This document shows, one piece after another, positions 8,576 to 17,255 of a stretch of DNA of 64,000 bases. The notes beneath the pieces were generated by a model. It was not told where the DNA came from. It did not search any database and saw only the letters and a list, made by a program, of their open reading frames with translations. The first letter of the stretch is position 1, and every line of letters begins with the position of its first letter. The position numbers were made by a program, and so were the translations under genes. The stretch comes from Flavobacteriaceae bacterium F08102 (GTDB taxonomy: Bacteria; Bacteroidota; Bacteroidia; Flavobacteriales; Flavobacteriaceae). The stretch lies in assembly GCA_023015935.1 (NCBI GenBank), contig JALKAY010000004.1, positions 62,001 to 126,000 on the forward strand, in the 5' to 3' direction.

Positions 8576-9233
8576 TAGGGTAGGAGCACGCTATTTCGGA
8601 ATAGCCCTCCTCTTGTCATGTGCTGGTAAAACCGCTTCAGAGAATCAAAGCAGGGTAGAAACCTTGCCTTATTACAAGGATGCTAGTTTTACGCCACATT
8701 GGATTTCAGAGAATAACAAAAGTATGCTCGAAAATTTTCATCGTATTCCAGCTTTTCGTTTTATAAATCAAGAAGGGCAAGAAATTACGCAAGAAACCTT
8801 GACGAATAAAATTTATGTAGCCGATTTCTTTTTCACTTCCTGTCCTGGAATTTGCCCTCAAATGACCAGCAATATGCACCTTATCCAAGAAGCCTTTAAG
8901 ACTGATGATTCGGTTTTATTGCTATCGCATTCAGTTACTCCAGAGATGGACTCAGTAGCCATCCTAAAAAAATATGCGAAAGAAAAAGGTATTAACGCTT
9001 CAAAATGGCATTTATTAACAGGAGATCGAAGTGATATTTACACCTTAGGACGGTCTTTTTACTTCGTAGAGGAAGATTTAGGAGAAACCAAAACGGAGGC
9101 AGATTTTTTACATACTGAGAATTTTATCCTTGTAGACAAAAACAAACACATTCGGGGCATCTATAATGGACTCAACAAAACAGCAGTGAATCAGTTAATT
9201 GCTGATATCAAAACCCTGCAAAAAGAAGGTTGA
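8544..9233 (+). CDS. SCO1/SenC-family copper chaperone or thiol-disulfide protein
   Basis: 229 residues. A lipobox at about Cys26 (LLLSC) anchors it outside the inner membrane. The thioredoxin-like domain has the CXXXC copper/redox motif Cys100-Cys104 (TSCPGICPQ) and the distal His190 ligand (FLHTENF), so it looks functional. SCO proteins deliver Cu to the CuA centre of cytochrome oxidase or act in redox signalling. It is the last gene of the EF-hand/YHYH/MORN set. Confidence 0.92.
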   Translation: MNYKTKLYRISRVGARYFGIALLLSCAGKTASENQSRVETLPYYKDASFTPHWISENNKSMLENFHRIPAFRFINQEGQEITQETLTNKIYVADFFFTSCPGICPQMTSNMHLIQEAFKTDDSVLLLSHSVTPEMDSVAILKKYAKEKGINASKWHLLTGDRSDIYTLGRSFYFVEEDLGETKTEADFLHTENFILVDKNKHIRGIYNGLNKTAVNQLIADIKTLQKEG

Positions 9234-9239
9234 TTGCGG

Positions 9240-9282
9240 AGGAGTACCTCTATGTATTTTATGTTAAATACTAGGTGCTCCT
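9240..9282. terminator. Hairpin between convergent SCO and M23 genes
   Basis: AGGAGTACCT at 9240-9249 pairs with AGGTGCTCCT at 9273-9282 (one wobble). It lies between two convergent genes and could end transcription both ways, although the T-tracts are weak. Confidence 0.4.
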
Positions 9283-9310
9283 TCATATTTTCAACAATTT
9301 AAGGAAAAGC

Positions 9311-10240
9311 TTACATGCTTACAATGAGTACACGCCCAATTCGTAAGGTAGTAGTACGTTTAATTCCATTCGCTTTACACAAGGCAGAAATAGATACACC
9401 ATACTTTCTAGCAATGGCTCCGAGGGTATCCCCACGTCGAATTTTATGTGTTCGGTATTTGATAATTTTTTTAGCCTTTGCTTCCTCAAAAGAATCAGGT
9501 ATTTTTACGGTACTTTGACGTTTCGAACTATGTAAATGTGGCGTAATCCATTCATTTGTTACCCAAATCTCCTCTTTTCTTATTTTATTATTATCACTGA
9601 AGTCAAAGAGGTATTCTGGGTTTATTTGAACGCCTTTATACATGGCTTCAAGGTGTAAGTGACTTCCACGCGCATTTCCCGTAGCGCCACCAATACCAAT
9701 GACTTCCCCTTTTTTGATGAGCTGATTTTCTTTGACTAATTGCTTAGATAGATGTGCATATACAAATTCTAAGCCATTGGAATTTCGTACAATAACCGTT
9801 TTACCATGCCCTGAATGGTATTTTACGTAGCGCACTTTTCCGTCGAGTACAGAATGTACAGAATCTCCTGTAACTAAATCAATATCAATCCCTTTATGTG
9901 GTCTACTATGACGCCATCCATACCGAGAGGTAATAACTTTATGAAACGGAACGGGAGAAAAATAGGTAGAATCTTTAAATTTGATAGAAAAAGGCTTTGT
10001 AAACTGTTGTTTAGGATAGGGGTTAAATTTGTTCGTTTCCCAAAATTCTGCAATGGTGGGATTAAATGAGGAATATTCAGCTAAAAAGGCTAAATCCTCT
10101 TCACTGACACATGAAATATACGTATTGATTTTCTGTTGTAAATACTGAATATACGTTGGGTTTATTCTACTTTGTTGGCTATATCCCTGTTGTATACAGA
10201 GGGTAAGTAAGGTAAAAAGAAACACTCGTTTCATAGGCAT
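9311..10240 (-). CDS. M23 metallopeptidase with C-terminal LysM domain
   Basis: 309 residues (a second ATG two codons in gives MKRVFLF). A signal peptide (LCIQQGYSQ) is followed by an unassigned N-terminal part. The M23/LytM domain (about 95-215) has zinc ligands His115 and Asp119 (HKGIDIDL), His163 and the HLH pair at 194-196. A LysM peptidoglycan-binding domain closes the protein (RRGDTLGAIARKYGVSI). It likely cleaves peptidoglycan cross-links in the periplasm. The metal-binding set looks complete, which argues for an active enzyme rather than an EnvC-like activator. Confidence 0.93.
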   Translation of the reverse strand: MPMKRVFLFTLLTLCIQQGYSQQSRINPTYIQYLQQKINTYISCVSEEDLAFLAEYSSFNPTIAEFWETNKFNPYPKQQFTKPFSIKFKDSTYFSPVPFHKVITSRYGWRHSRPHKGIDIDLVTGDSVHSVLDGKVRYVKYHSGHGKTVIVRNSNGLEFVYAHLSKQLVKENQLIKKGEVIGIGGATGNARGSHLHLEAMYKGVQINPEYLFDFSDNNKIRKEEIWVTNEWITPHLHSSKRQSTVKIPDSFEEAKAKKIIKYRTHKIRRGDTLGAIARKYGVSISALCKANGIKRTTTLRIGRVLIVSM

Positions 10241-10673
10241 AATAAGAAGTAAACTAGTTTATAGCAACTGTTTAAGTGTAGGAATTCAATGCGTGGGGAA
10301 TTATTAACTTAAACATAAAATACAAATGTAAACTTTTTGAGGAACTATCAATAAAGGATCTTGAAAATCAAAAAAAATATAAAACACAACAACCTTATAA
10401 TCATTTGCTTATCTATCAATTTTAACCTTATTTTAACGAAATTAACACGACAGGGGTAGGGGGATGACGGATTTGTATGCATTCCCATAGAAAGGAACAC
10501 ATGAGAAACTCCCAAGGAAGTTAAAAAAGCTACGCATCCCGTTGAGGATGTAGGCTAAGCATTCAAAGGAGATAAAAAAAAGATATGATCCTACTTCACT
10601 CATTACTAATTATTTAAATGCAATAACCCGTAAAAAGATCCGTTAATATAGAACAACCAAACCCAAAACACCA
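10241..10673. other. Gene-free gap with a G-rich tract and an imperfect hairpin
   Basis: 433 bp without a credible gene. It holds a G-rich stretch near 10450-10470 (GGGGTAGGGGGATGACGG) and an imperfect hairpin at about 10528-10556 (arms CTAC-G-CATCC and GGATG-TAG around the loop CGTTGA). Both lie upstream of the secreted protein at 10674. This may be a long 5' leader. I do not recognise a known riboswitch in it. Confidence 0.4.
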
Positions 10674-11096
10674 ATGCGATTTCTATTACAATTTTTATGT
10701 TTTTCTTTTCTTTTTTGTACACTCTCTTCTATGACCCCCTTTAAAAATCAATCGACCTCAGATCTTCGAGGCTGGGTGAAAATTGGGGAACAAACCGTTT
10801 CAGATGGAAGGAGTTATGATGAGATCGAGATTCTTGAAGAAAATAAAAATGTAAAGCGCCTTAAAATTAAAGTGTTAAAAAAAGCAATTTACATTGCTTC
10901 AGTAAAAGTCATTTATGAAGGGAATACTTCAGAAGCACATAACATTAATAGAGTTTTAGACAAGGGAAAATCGAGTGAAGCCTTTAATTTAATTGGACAT
11001 TATCGCGTGATTGAAAAAGTGTTCGTTACGTATGGGCAACCAATGAGAACAAATAATAAACACGCAACAGAATTAGTCGTATTAGCAAAGATGTAA
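10674..11096 (+). CDS. Small secreted protein, DUF2541-like
   Basis: 140 residues with a signal peptide (LCFSFLFCTLSSM). The mature part has alternating strands (WVKIGEQTVSDGRSYDEIEI ... VKVIYEGNTSEAHNI ... LIGHYRVIEKVFVTY). This spacing resembles the DUF2541 family of small periplasmic beta proteins, a match made by eye only. It probably acts in the periplasm; its role is unknown. It stands alone after a long leader region. Confidence 0.6.
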   Translation: MRFLLQFLCFSFLFCTLSSMTPFKNQSTSDLRGWVKIGEQTVSDGRSYDEIEILEENKNVKRLKIKVLKKAIYIASVKVIYEGNTSEAHNINRVLDKGKSSEAFNLIGHYRVIEKVFVTYGQPMRTNNKHATELVVLAKM

Positions 11097-11194
11097 AAGC
11101 GATAAATTCAACTCTAGTTATACTCGTTCAAGGATTCCAAACCATGGCTCATAGTAGGGATATTAAAGCGGTATTTTACCTGTCAATTTTTTAT

Positions 11195-11202
11195 TATATT
11201 TG
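11195..11202 (+). promoter_or_regulatory. -7 promoter element of the T9SS cargo gene
   Basis: TATATTTG, an exact match to TAnnTTTG, lies 51 nt upstream of the ATG at 11254. The leader would be about 45 nt. Confidence 0.5.
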
Positions 11203-11253
11203 CGCCAATTAGAATGAATCTCCCCGTATTTACTAACTTAAAAAAGTATTCCT

Positions 11254-12711
11254 ATGCGGCGAGTTTTACTTCTTTTTTTCTTTTTTTTAAATCCTATTTT
11301 GTCGGCTCAAAACATAGCCGAATTGCCTTTATTACAGATAGATGATCTTGTATATGAAGGTGCTTTTCGATTGAGTGCAGCTGAATTTGGTGAATCTAAT
11401 TTGAATTATGCACAAGGGCCCATTGCCTACAACAAAACCAATCACTCCCTGTATATTGTAGGTCATAGTCACGATCAGGCGATTGCGGAATTTTCGATTC
11501 CAGAATTGGTCAAAAGTTCGGATATCAATGCGTTAAAAATGGTTGCGCAACCTTTACAAAATTTCACCCCTGTTTTGAATAAAGCATCAGGAGGAAATCC
11601 CCAAGGTCTCGATCGCATTGGTGGGTTATTTGCAACTACCTATAATGGTACACCAGCCTTAGTCGTCAATGCCTATGAATACTATGATGCTCCAGCAGAT
11701 AATACCCAAACAACCCTAACCATCCAACAAGCCAATGATTTGGAAGCTGCTCAATTTAGTTCATTTAAAACCTTTACTGGAGGTGCTGGACATACTTCGG
11801 GGTGGATTTCACCTGTTCCTACCGATTTGATTTCGGTAATGGGAGGGACACATATTACGGGACAATCTAGTGGAATCCCTATAATTTCTCGTGCCAGTGT
11901 TGGTCCCAGTGCCTTTGCTGTTGATTTGGCAGATGTATTTACAGAAAATACGGTACCAACGCAAAAATTATTAGATTTTAGTTTAACACATCCGCTTCAT
12001 GCCGATTTATCAAATACGAATGGAACCAATGATATTTGGACACATTTATCTAGAGTGGTATATGGCTTTATCGTTCCCGGTACACGTACCTATATAACGC
12101 TTGGTAATAGTGGTGGGCATAGCAGTGGAGTATGTTATAAATGTACACAGAATAACGGAAATTTATGTGGCGGTTATTGTGCTCCAGATGCTGAAGATTA
12201 TGCACAATTCTATTGGTTATGGGATCTTAACGATTTACTTGATGTTAAGCATGGGACCAAAGCGGCGCATGAAGTTAGGCCATATGCCTTTGGCGCATTT
12301 GAAACCCCATTCGCTGAAAATGCCTGGGGACTCGGAGGGGGGAGCTATGATGAAAGTTCTGGAATTTTGTATGTAAGCTTACTCAATGGCGATCAACATC
12401 AAGGAACTTATTCGAGACCTCCGCTAATTCTTGCATATAAAGTAGGATCGACCTTAGGAGATGAAACAGCCTTTGAACAAGAACTACAAATTTATCCAAA
12501 TCCCACCAATGGTATCGTACAAGTAAAAGCACCCGCAGACGATTATCATTTTGAGGTTTTCAGCCTAGACGGGCGATTATTGCAATCGGACGTGAAAAGT
12601 GGGAATGCGTTTACGATTGATATGACGACTTGGGCCAATGGTATTTATAGCGTTCGTGTGATGGGAATGACCTCTAAAGAAATGGTTGTTGCGAAGATAA
12701 TAAAGTACTAA
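11254..12711 (+). CDS. Secreted protein with type IX secretion sorting domain
   Basis: 485 residues. A signal peptide (LFFFFLNPILSAQ) is followed by a body of about 390 residues that I cannot assign to a family; it contains a Cys cluster (CYKCTQNNGNLCGGYC) that may form disulfides or bind metal. The last about 75 residues are a type A T9SS C-terminal domain (IYPNPTNGIVQVKA ... ANGIYSVRV ... KIIKY). It should therefore cross the outer membrane by the type IX system and be released or attached to the surface. The substrate is unknown. Confidence 0.88.
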   Translation: MRRVLLLFFFFLNPILSAQNIAELPLLQIDDLVYEGAFRLSAAEFGESNLNYAQGPIAYNKTNHSLYIVGHSHDQAIAEFSIPELVKSSDINALKMVAQPLQNFTPVLNKASGGNPQGLDRIGGLFATTYNGTPALVVNAYEYYDAPADNTQTTLTIQQANDLEAAQFSSFKTFTGGAGHTSGWISPVPTDLISVMGGTHITGQSSGIPIISRASVGPSAFAVDLADVFTENTVPTQKLLDFSLTHPLHADLSNTNGTNDIWTHLSRVVYGFIVPGTRTYITLGNSGGHSSGVCYKCTQNNGNLCGGYCAPDAEDYAQFYWLWDLNDLLDVKHGTKAAHEVRPYAFGAFETPFAENAWGLGGGSYDESSGILYVSLLNGDQHQGTYSRPPLILAYKVGSTLGDETAFEQELQIYPNPTNGIVQVKAPADDYHFEVFSLDGRLLQSDVKSGNAFTIDMTTWANGIYSVRVMGMTSKEMVVAKIIKY

Positions 12712-12989
12712 ACCTTACGGATATGGCAATTATCTTAAGAAAGACAGGTGTTAGGTCGTATAAACGTGTTGCATTTTTATAGAAATACACCAAATTACCT
12801 TACTTGAATAAGTAACAACAGCGTTTTAAGTTGATTGATGCTTGGGGTATGTATTGCAAAATCTCTCGAACGTTTGATTATTTATGAACCTAAGATTTGT
12901 GTTGCCATGTGAGGGAGGTATATTAGAGTTGGGCAGCTTTCGAAAAACCCTATTTAACATAATATAAATTATAATACAAATACACAGCA

Positions 12990-13025
12990 ATTTCTGTATA
13001 GCCGTTTTTCAGGCTATACAGAAAT
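12990..13025. terminator. Perfect 14-bp hairpin, possible terminator or REP-like element
   Basis: ATTTCTGTATAGCC (12990-13003) is the exact reverse complement of 13012-13025, around an 8-nt loop GTTTTTCA. It lies 280 bp past the T9SS gene and lacks a clear T-tract, so a terminator role is uncertain. Confidence 0.45.
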
Positions 13026-13053
13026 ATCATTTCACGGATAGTAAACTGTAGTT

Positions 13054-13465
13054 CATCGAAGCCGCTGTCGGAAATTTGCAATTTCGTACCCTTGAATTAA
13101 ATCACAAAGATTAAATCACAAAATGGCAAATAAAACAACAAACTCAAAAAAGTAAAAAGCAAACATAGTTTTCTAGAATCACATATTTCGTACAAATCCT
13201 CCATAAAATTTCAAATACGCGTTTCTCGTGGTTTTGCATGATGTCCATCAAAGCCGCTGTGCGAAATTTGCAATTTCGCACCCTCGAAGTAAATCACCAA
13301 ATTCAAAATCCCACAACGGCAACTAAATCACCTAATTCAAAAAGCAAACATGCTTTGCTAGAATCTCATATTCTGTATAATCCTCTAGAAATTTTCAACT
13401 ACGAGATTCTCGTAGATTTAGCTGCAATGCAAAGTTTTCAATTTCATACTTTCAACTATAAATAT
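13054..13465 (+). repeat. Degenerate tandem repeat, 192-bp unit
   Basis: Unit 1 begins at 13054 (CATCGAAGCCGCTGT) and unit 2 at 13246 (CATCAAAGCCGCTGT). They stay alignable over the whole period, including GAAATTTGCAATTTCG and a shared AAAGCAAACAT ... CTAGAATC segment. A third partial copy starts near 13418 (TTAGCTGCAATG). Each unit contains an inverted repeat CGAAATT-TGC-AATTTCG. It is non-coding and origin is unknown; a decayed mobile or REP-like element is one option. Confidence 0.6.
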
Positions 13466-13506
13466 AGGTATTAGCATGAAAAATCCTCCGAAAATATAGG
13501 TACTAA

Positions 13507-14772
13507 TTATGCATCTAATGCCGTATCATCACCTTCGGGTAATTCAAGTGCTTTCACAGATTGTATCGCATTCCCAGCGATTCCTTTTATAGAACCATAC
13601 ATATCAACAGTATTGGTAATTACTTTTTCGATTTGTTTTTCTCGTTGTTTCCAAATTCTCTGCATTGAGCGTTTTTCACTTTCTAAATCGGATTTCATTT
13701 GGGTAAACCCTTCAACAATGGCCTCTATTTGCATTCTAAACGTACTACTGGTAAGATAGTCATAGAGTAAGTTCATTTTGTCACCTTTATTTTCTTGTGA
13801 AATAATTGCGTTGTTTACCTGTATAATCCCTTCTCTTAAAACAGTACAAAGACCTTTAAATTCTTCATAATTACAAATCCAAATACCATCTTTTAAGCCC
13901 ATTCTATCCATATCAGAAGGCATAACCTCTGTGACTAAGACCCCAATATCTGCACCTCTATCTCTAATATCAGCTTTAAATTTTTCAATCCAGCTAGGTT
14001 GAAAATCTTTAGTTCTCTTACTTTCATAATAGATACTACCACAGTTTTGTTCTGTTCTAGAATGAACAATTTGAATACAATCTCCCCCTCTAGCACCTTT
14101 TTTTATCTCTTCTATGGTATCTAATGGAAATTTTGATGCCAACCACTCCTCTATGGCCAATTCTTGAACTTCTCCTTGCAGTTGCATGGAACCTTGCTCC
14201 TGCTTACGCTTCATTTCTTCTGTAAGCTTTTTCTGATCTTCTAATTGCTTTTGCATTTCTTTAAAACGCAGTTCATTTTTATCTTCTTCTGCTTTTTTAA
14301 TTTTCTCCTTTTCAGCAATAAGTATTTCATTCAGCCTTTTTTGAGCTTCAGCCTCAGCAGCTTCTTTTAATTCTCCTTTTTCACGTTTTAACTTTTCAAT
14401 TTCTGCTTTAGTTCTATTTAGTTCTTTAACCTGCGCTGATTTTTCATTTAATTCTTTCTCTAAAGCTTTGAAACGCTCTGATTGTTCATCATTTAACTTG
14501 GCTTTTATTTTTTGCTCTATACTTTTTCTTTCTTCTTTGAGTTGATGATCTAAGCGTTCTTGAAATAGTTCATTTTCTTTCTTTTTCTTTTTTTCAAAAT
14601 CAAGCTTTTCTTGTTTTAATTTTTCCTGCTCAGCTTCGTATTTTTTCTTCTCTTCAGCTATTTGCGATTGATATTTTTGCTTAATTTCTTCTTCAAGTTG
14701 ATGTGCCAAAATATCTTGTACATCGATTGATGTACCGCAATTTGGACATTTTATCTGGTTTTCGCTTTTCAT
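13507..14772 (-). CDS. DUF2130 protein (coiled coil plus nuclease-like domain)
   Basis: 421 residues. It begins with a single zinc-ribbon-like CPNCG knuckle. A long charged coiled coil (about 25-205) follows, then a globular domain with GARGGDCIQIV and YYESKRTKDFQPSWIEKFKADIRDRGADIG. The D...E-x-K spacing is compatible with a restriction-endonuclease fold, as proposed for DUF2130. The C-terminus is helical. The function is unknown; an RNA or DNA maintenance role is plausible. It is a single gene flanked on both sides by repeat-rich gaps. Confidence 0.85.
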   Translation of the reverse strand: MKSENQIKCPNCGTSIDVQDILAHQLEEEIKQKYQSQIAEEKKKYEAEQEKLKQEKLDFEKKKKKENELFQERLDHQLKEERKSIEQKIKAKLNDEQSERFKALEKELNEKSAQVKELNRTKAEIEKLKREKGELKEAAEAEAQKRLNEILIAEKEKIKKAEEDKNELRFKEMQKQLEDQKKLTEEMKRKQEQGSMQLQGEVQELAIEEWLASKFPLDTIEEIKKGARGGDCIQIVHSRTEQNCGSIYYESKRTKDFQPSWIEKFKADIRDRGADIGVLVTEVMPSDMDRMGLKDGIWICNYEEFKGLCTVLREGIIQVNNAIISQENKGDKMNLLYDYLTSSTFRMQIEAIVEGFTQMKSDLESEKRSMQRIWKQREKQIEKVITNTVDMYGSIKGIAGNAIQSVKALELPEGDDTALDA

Positions 14773-15235
14773 TATTTACATGGTTGTTTCCACAAATTTA
14801 TAACTTTATTATCCTAAAAGTAATCCCAAAAATCTATTGCAGATTACGGAATGCCGTAATTGATTTGTATTTTATGATTTATTATGCTCGAAAAGTAACC
14901 TTTATTGTAGCTGTGTCAAGTTTGCAACTACTTACCATTCTTTAAATCTCAATACTCAACTATCAAATATATTCCCTCAAATTTTTGAATATAATAATTT
15001 AGATAAAAAAACGTCTGAGGGACCATCGATAGCGAAGCTAAACAATTTTCAGATGTTAACAAGAAAAATTGCGCTTCACTAGAATTTCAACTTCCGGGCA
15101 ATTTACAGAGAATTTCACCTTTGCAATACTCAAGAATCGCAACCAGGCGTATACCAACGGTAGTATATAAAAAAACGGGCAATTTTAAACCGATCACCCG
15201 TTTCTCAAAAAATCAACCAAATAATTTTCGTCTAT
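14773..15235. other. Gene-free gap between DUF2130 and DUF6515 genes
   Basis: 463 bp. I see only A/T-rich sequence with short pieces resembling the 13054 repeat (for example around 14905, TAGCTGTGTCAAGTTTGCAA), and the terminator hairpin at 15173-15203. Confidence 0.5.
15173..15203 (-). terminator. Rho-independent terminator of the DUF6515 gene
   Basis: On the minus strand AAACGGG ... CCCGTTT form a 7-bp stem followed directly by a run of T (the A-tract around 15169-15175 on the plus strand). It lies 33 nt beyond the stop of the DUF6515 gene. Confidence 0.65.
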
Positions 15236-15838
15236 TTATTCCATTGTTATGATGCCTACCACTTCATAGGCACGTGTGCCATTAACCTGTACTTTTTCAT
15301 AGAGGATATTCGCATATTCATAATACGTGCGTCCATCGATAACTACCTTTTCATAATCATCAGGAAGTTCATACACAATCGTGCCGATCTCAGGATCTAT
15401 TACTTCGTATTCATTATTTATTTGCTTATAAAAAATGCCATTTACATTGAAGTAAATCTGATTGTTGAACTGTATTCTTTTATACCTTGGAGGTAATCTT
15501 TTTATCCTAAAACCAACTTTTGGAGCAATCACAATATATCGCCCCCTAGAAAGTGTGTAATAGGTGTGATTTGCGTAATAGTAATTTTGTCCGTTATGCC
15601 TAATTACTGTTCTATTGGGAAGACGTCTAACCGCAACTACCTTTCGTTTTGGCCTTTTGTAGGTAACTTTCATACTTGACACTCTTCGTGATAATGTGCT
15701 TTTCTTCGTTTTCGAGGTAGTGGTAGTGACTGTTTTAACGGTCGCATTGGTCCTCCGTGATTGTGCTGAACTGTACGTTGTAATTGCCAGCAAAAACAGT
15801 GCTGGCAATACGATTGTTTGTATACGTGTCTTCATCAT
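15236..15838 (-). CDS. DUF6515-family exported protein
   Basis: 200 residues with a signal peptide (LPALFLLAITTYSSAQS). A basic Thr/Lys/Arg-rich linker follows (TTTSKTKKSTLSRR). Three repeats combine a proline turn with a Y-Y-x-N strand: RLPNRTVIRHNGQNYYYANH, RLPPRYKRIQFNNQIYFNVN and ELPDDYEKVVIDGRTYYEYA. This pattern is that of DUF6515, common in Flavobacteriia. The protein is probably periplasmic or outer-membrane associated; its function is unknown. Confidence 0.8.
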   Translation of the reverse strand: MMKTRIQTIVLPALFLLAITTYSSAQSRRTNATVKTVTTTTSKTKKSTLSRRVSSMKVTYKRPKRKVVAVRRLPNRTVIRHNGQNYYYANHTYYTLSRGRYIVIAPKVGFRIKRLPPRYKRIQFNNQIYFNVNGIFYKQINNEYEVIDPEIGTIVYELPDDYEKVVIDGRTYYEYANILYEKVQVNGTRAYEVVGIITME

Positions 15839-16032
15839 TTTTTTAGATTTTAATTCATAAACTTCTTTACTATTCTAAGACCCCTTTTTATCCTAGAAGT
15901 TTAAAGGTACTTGTATTATTGTCTAAAAATAAAATACATAGAGGTTTACGTCAATTGTATCTACGTACCCTAAAATTATATCGATAAAGAAATTTACCGT
16001 ATTCAATAAAGTCGCCTTAAAAGGCGTAAAAA

Positions 16033-16061
16033 AATGGTGTCCTATTCAATAGAACACCATT
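16033..16061 (-). terminator. Rho-independent terminator of the EF-hand lipoprotein gene
   Basis: AATGGTGT (16033-16040) pairs with ACACCATT (16054-16061). On the minus strand the stem is followed by a run of T (plus-strand A-tract 16027-16032). It starts 29 nt after the stop of the gene at 16090. A second small palindrome (CGCCTT-AA-AAGGCG, about 16012-16025) follows. Confidence 0.7.
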
Positions 16062-16089
16062 TATAGCAATCAATGCGTTATTTGAGAAT

Positions 16090-16389
16090 TTATTTTAACA
16101 GCGTTAATAAACTTGTTAATTCTGTTAGGTTTAAACTCGAATTGTTATCAGCATCTAACACCTTGAAATTTTCAGCAACAGAACCTATAGCTTCGGTTGT
16201 GCTAATCGCTTTATCCTTATTCGAGTCCAATAAATTAAAAAGTTGAGTGATTTGCTGAACCGTTGAATTAGAACTCAATGAACTTAATAAGGTAGTTGCT
16301 TGAGATAAGGTGGTTGTGTTAACATCTTTTACGCTATTACAACTACCCAGAGCAACAATCACAGTTAATGATAAAATAGTTTTTTTCAT
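16090..16389 (-). CDS. Small EF-hand lipoprotein
   Basis: 99 residues from the ATG at 16389 (MKKTILSLTVIVALGSC); an upstream in-frame ATG at 16428 would spoil the signal peptide. A lipobox (ALGSC) is followed by a Ser/Thr-rich helix and two EF-hand-like loops: DSNKDKAISTTE, with a Lys where Gly is usual, and DADNNSSLNLTE. Ca2+ binding is likely but the loops are not perfect. It lies downstream of the efflux operon behind a separate terminator. Confidence 0.75.
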   Translation of the reverse strand: MKKTILSLTVIVALGSCNSVKDVNTTTLSQATTLLSSLSSNSTVQQITQLFNLLDSNKDKAISTTEAIGSVAENFKVLDADNNSSLNLTELTSLLTLLK

Positions 16390-16523
16390 TTTAATACTAC
16401 ATAGGTTAATTAAGCTGCAATGATACAACTATCTTATGATAGTTTTGAAAAAAAATAGATCGATCCTTATTTAAGGATCGATGTATAAGATTATGCGATA
16501 GATGAATCAAAAAATGGTGTTAT

Positions 16524-17252
16524 TTACAAGGAGTTGTTGTGAATATATTCCAAAAATTTAGGTTTGTACTGTTCTGATACGGTAATTCGCTGGTTGTTAA
16601 TGATAATTTGACTACGTTCAATGACTTCAATATTTTGTAAAGACACCATAAAAGAACGATGTACGCGTAAAAATTGGGTTTCAGGAAGCTCTTCTTGTAG
16701 TGTCTTTAAACTCATTAAGGTTAAAATAGGTTTTGGGGTATCTTTTAACCAGATTTTTATATAATCTTTTAAACCTTCAAAATATAGCACGTCTGCTAAT
16801 TTAATGCGTAATTGTTTGTAATCAGACTTTACAAAAAGAAACTCTTTTTTTTCAGAAACCCCGTTTTTTTGTTTGTCTTTTACCAATTCAAACCAGGAAT
16901 TTGCTTTGTTTGCAGCTGCTAAAAACTCTGGATAGTTAAAGGGTTTTAATAAATAGTCTAAGGCTTCGACTTTAAATCCTTCTAAGGCATAGTGATCAAA
17001 AGCGGTAGTGAATATTACGCGGGTATTTTTGGGTAACATTTTAGAAAATTCAAGTCCCGATAAATCTGGCATTTGGATATCTAAAAAAAGTACATCTACG
17101 GGAGTAGATTTGAGCATTTCCATCGCTTCAATAGCACTATTACATTTCATTTTAAGGCTTAAAAAAGGTGTTTTTTCAACATAACTTTCTACCAAATTAA
17201 GTGCCATTGGCTCATCATCTACAATACCACAGGTGATTTTTAGATTACTCAT
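16524..17252 (-). CDS. LytTR-family response regulator of the efflux operon
   Basis: 242 residues. The receiver has an acidic pair (DDEP) and the phospho-acceptor Asp in VLFLDIQMPDLSG. The LytTR domain contains LADVLYFEGLKDYIKIWL and FLRVHRSFMVSLQNIEVI. It is the last gene of the operon TolC - MacA-like - ATPase - permease - LytS kinase - this gene, 3 nt after the kinase. It probably controls its own transporter operon in response to envelope or toxic-compound stress; that is inferred from position. Confidence 0.92.
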   Translation of the reverse strand: MSNLKITCGIVDDEPMALNLVESYVEKTPFLSLKMKCNSAIEAMEMLKSTPVDVLFLDIQMPDLSGLEFSKMLPKNTRVIFTTAFDHYALEGFKVEALDYLLKPFNYPEFLAAANKANSWFELVKDKQKNGVSEKKEFLFVKSDYKQLRIKLADVLYFEGLKDYIKIWLKDTPKPILTLMSLKTLQEELPETQFLRVHRSFMVSLQNIEVIERSQIIINNQRITVSEQYKPKFLEYIHNNSL

Positions 17253-17255
17253 ATA

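Larger units (their letters stand above)
12712..13506. other. Gene-free gap with a perfect hairpin and degenerate tandem repeats
   Basis: 795 bp lacking a believable gene. It contains the 14-bp hairpin at 12990-13025 and about 2.3 degenerate copies of a 192-bp unit from 13054 onward, both listed separately. A 78-codon open frame (13238-13474) lies wholly within the repeats and is not counted as a gene. Confidence 0.6.

Noticed and set aside
12101-12376. Plus-strand 91-codon frame inside the T9SS cargo gene
   Set aside because: Overlaps a well-supported gene in another frame and shows no protein features.
13238-13474. 78-codon open frame in the gap before DUF2130
   Set aside because: It lies wholly inside the degenerate tandem repeats, has no promoter or family features, and its sequence follows the 192-bp repeat unit.
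14703-14945. Plus-strand 80-codon frame opposite the start of the DUF2130 gene
   Set aside because: Antisense to the conserved CPNCG N-terminus and running into a repeat-like gap; no promoter or homology features.
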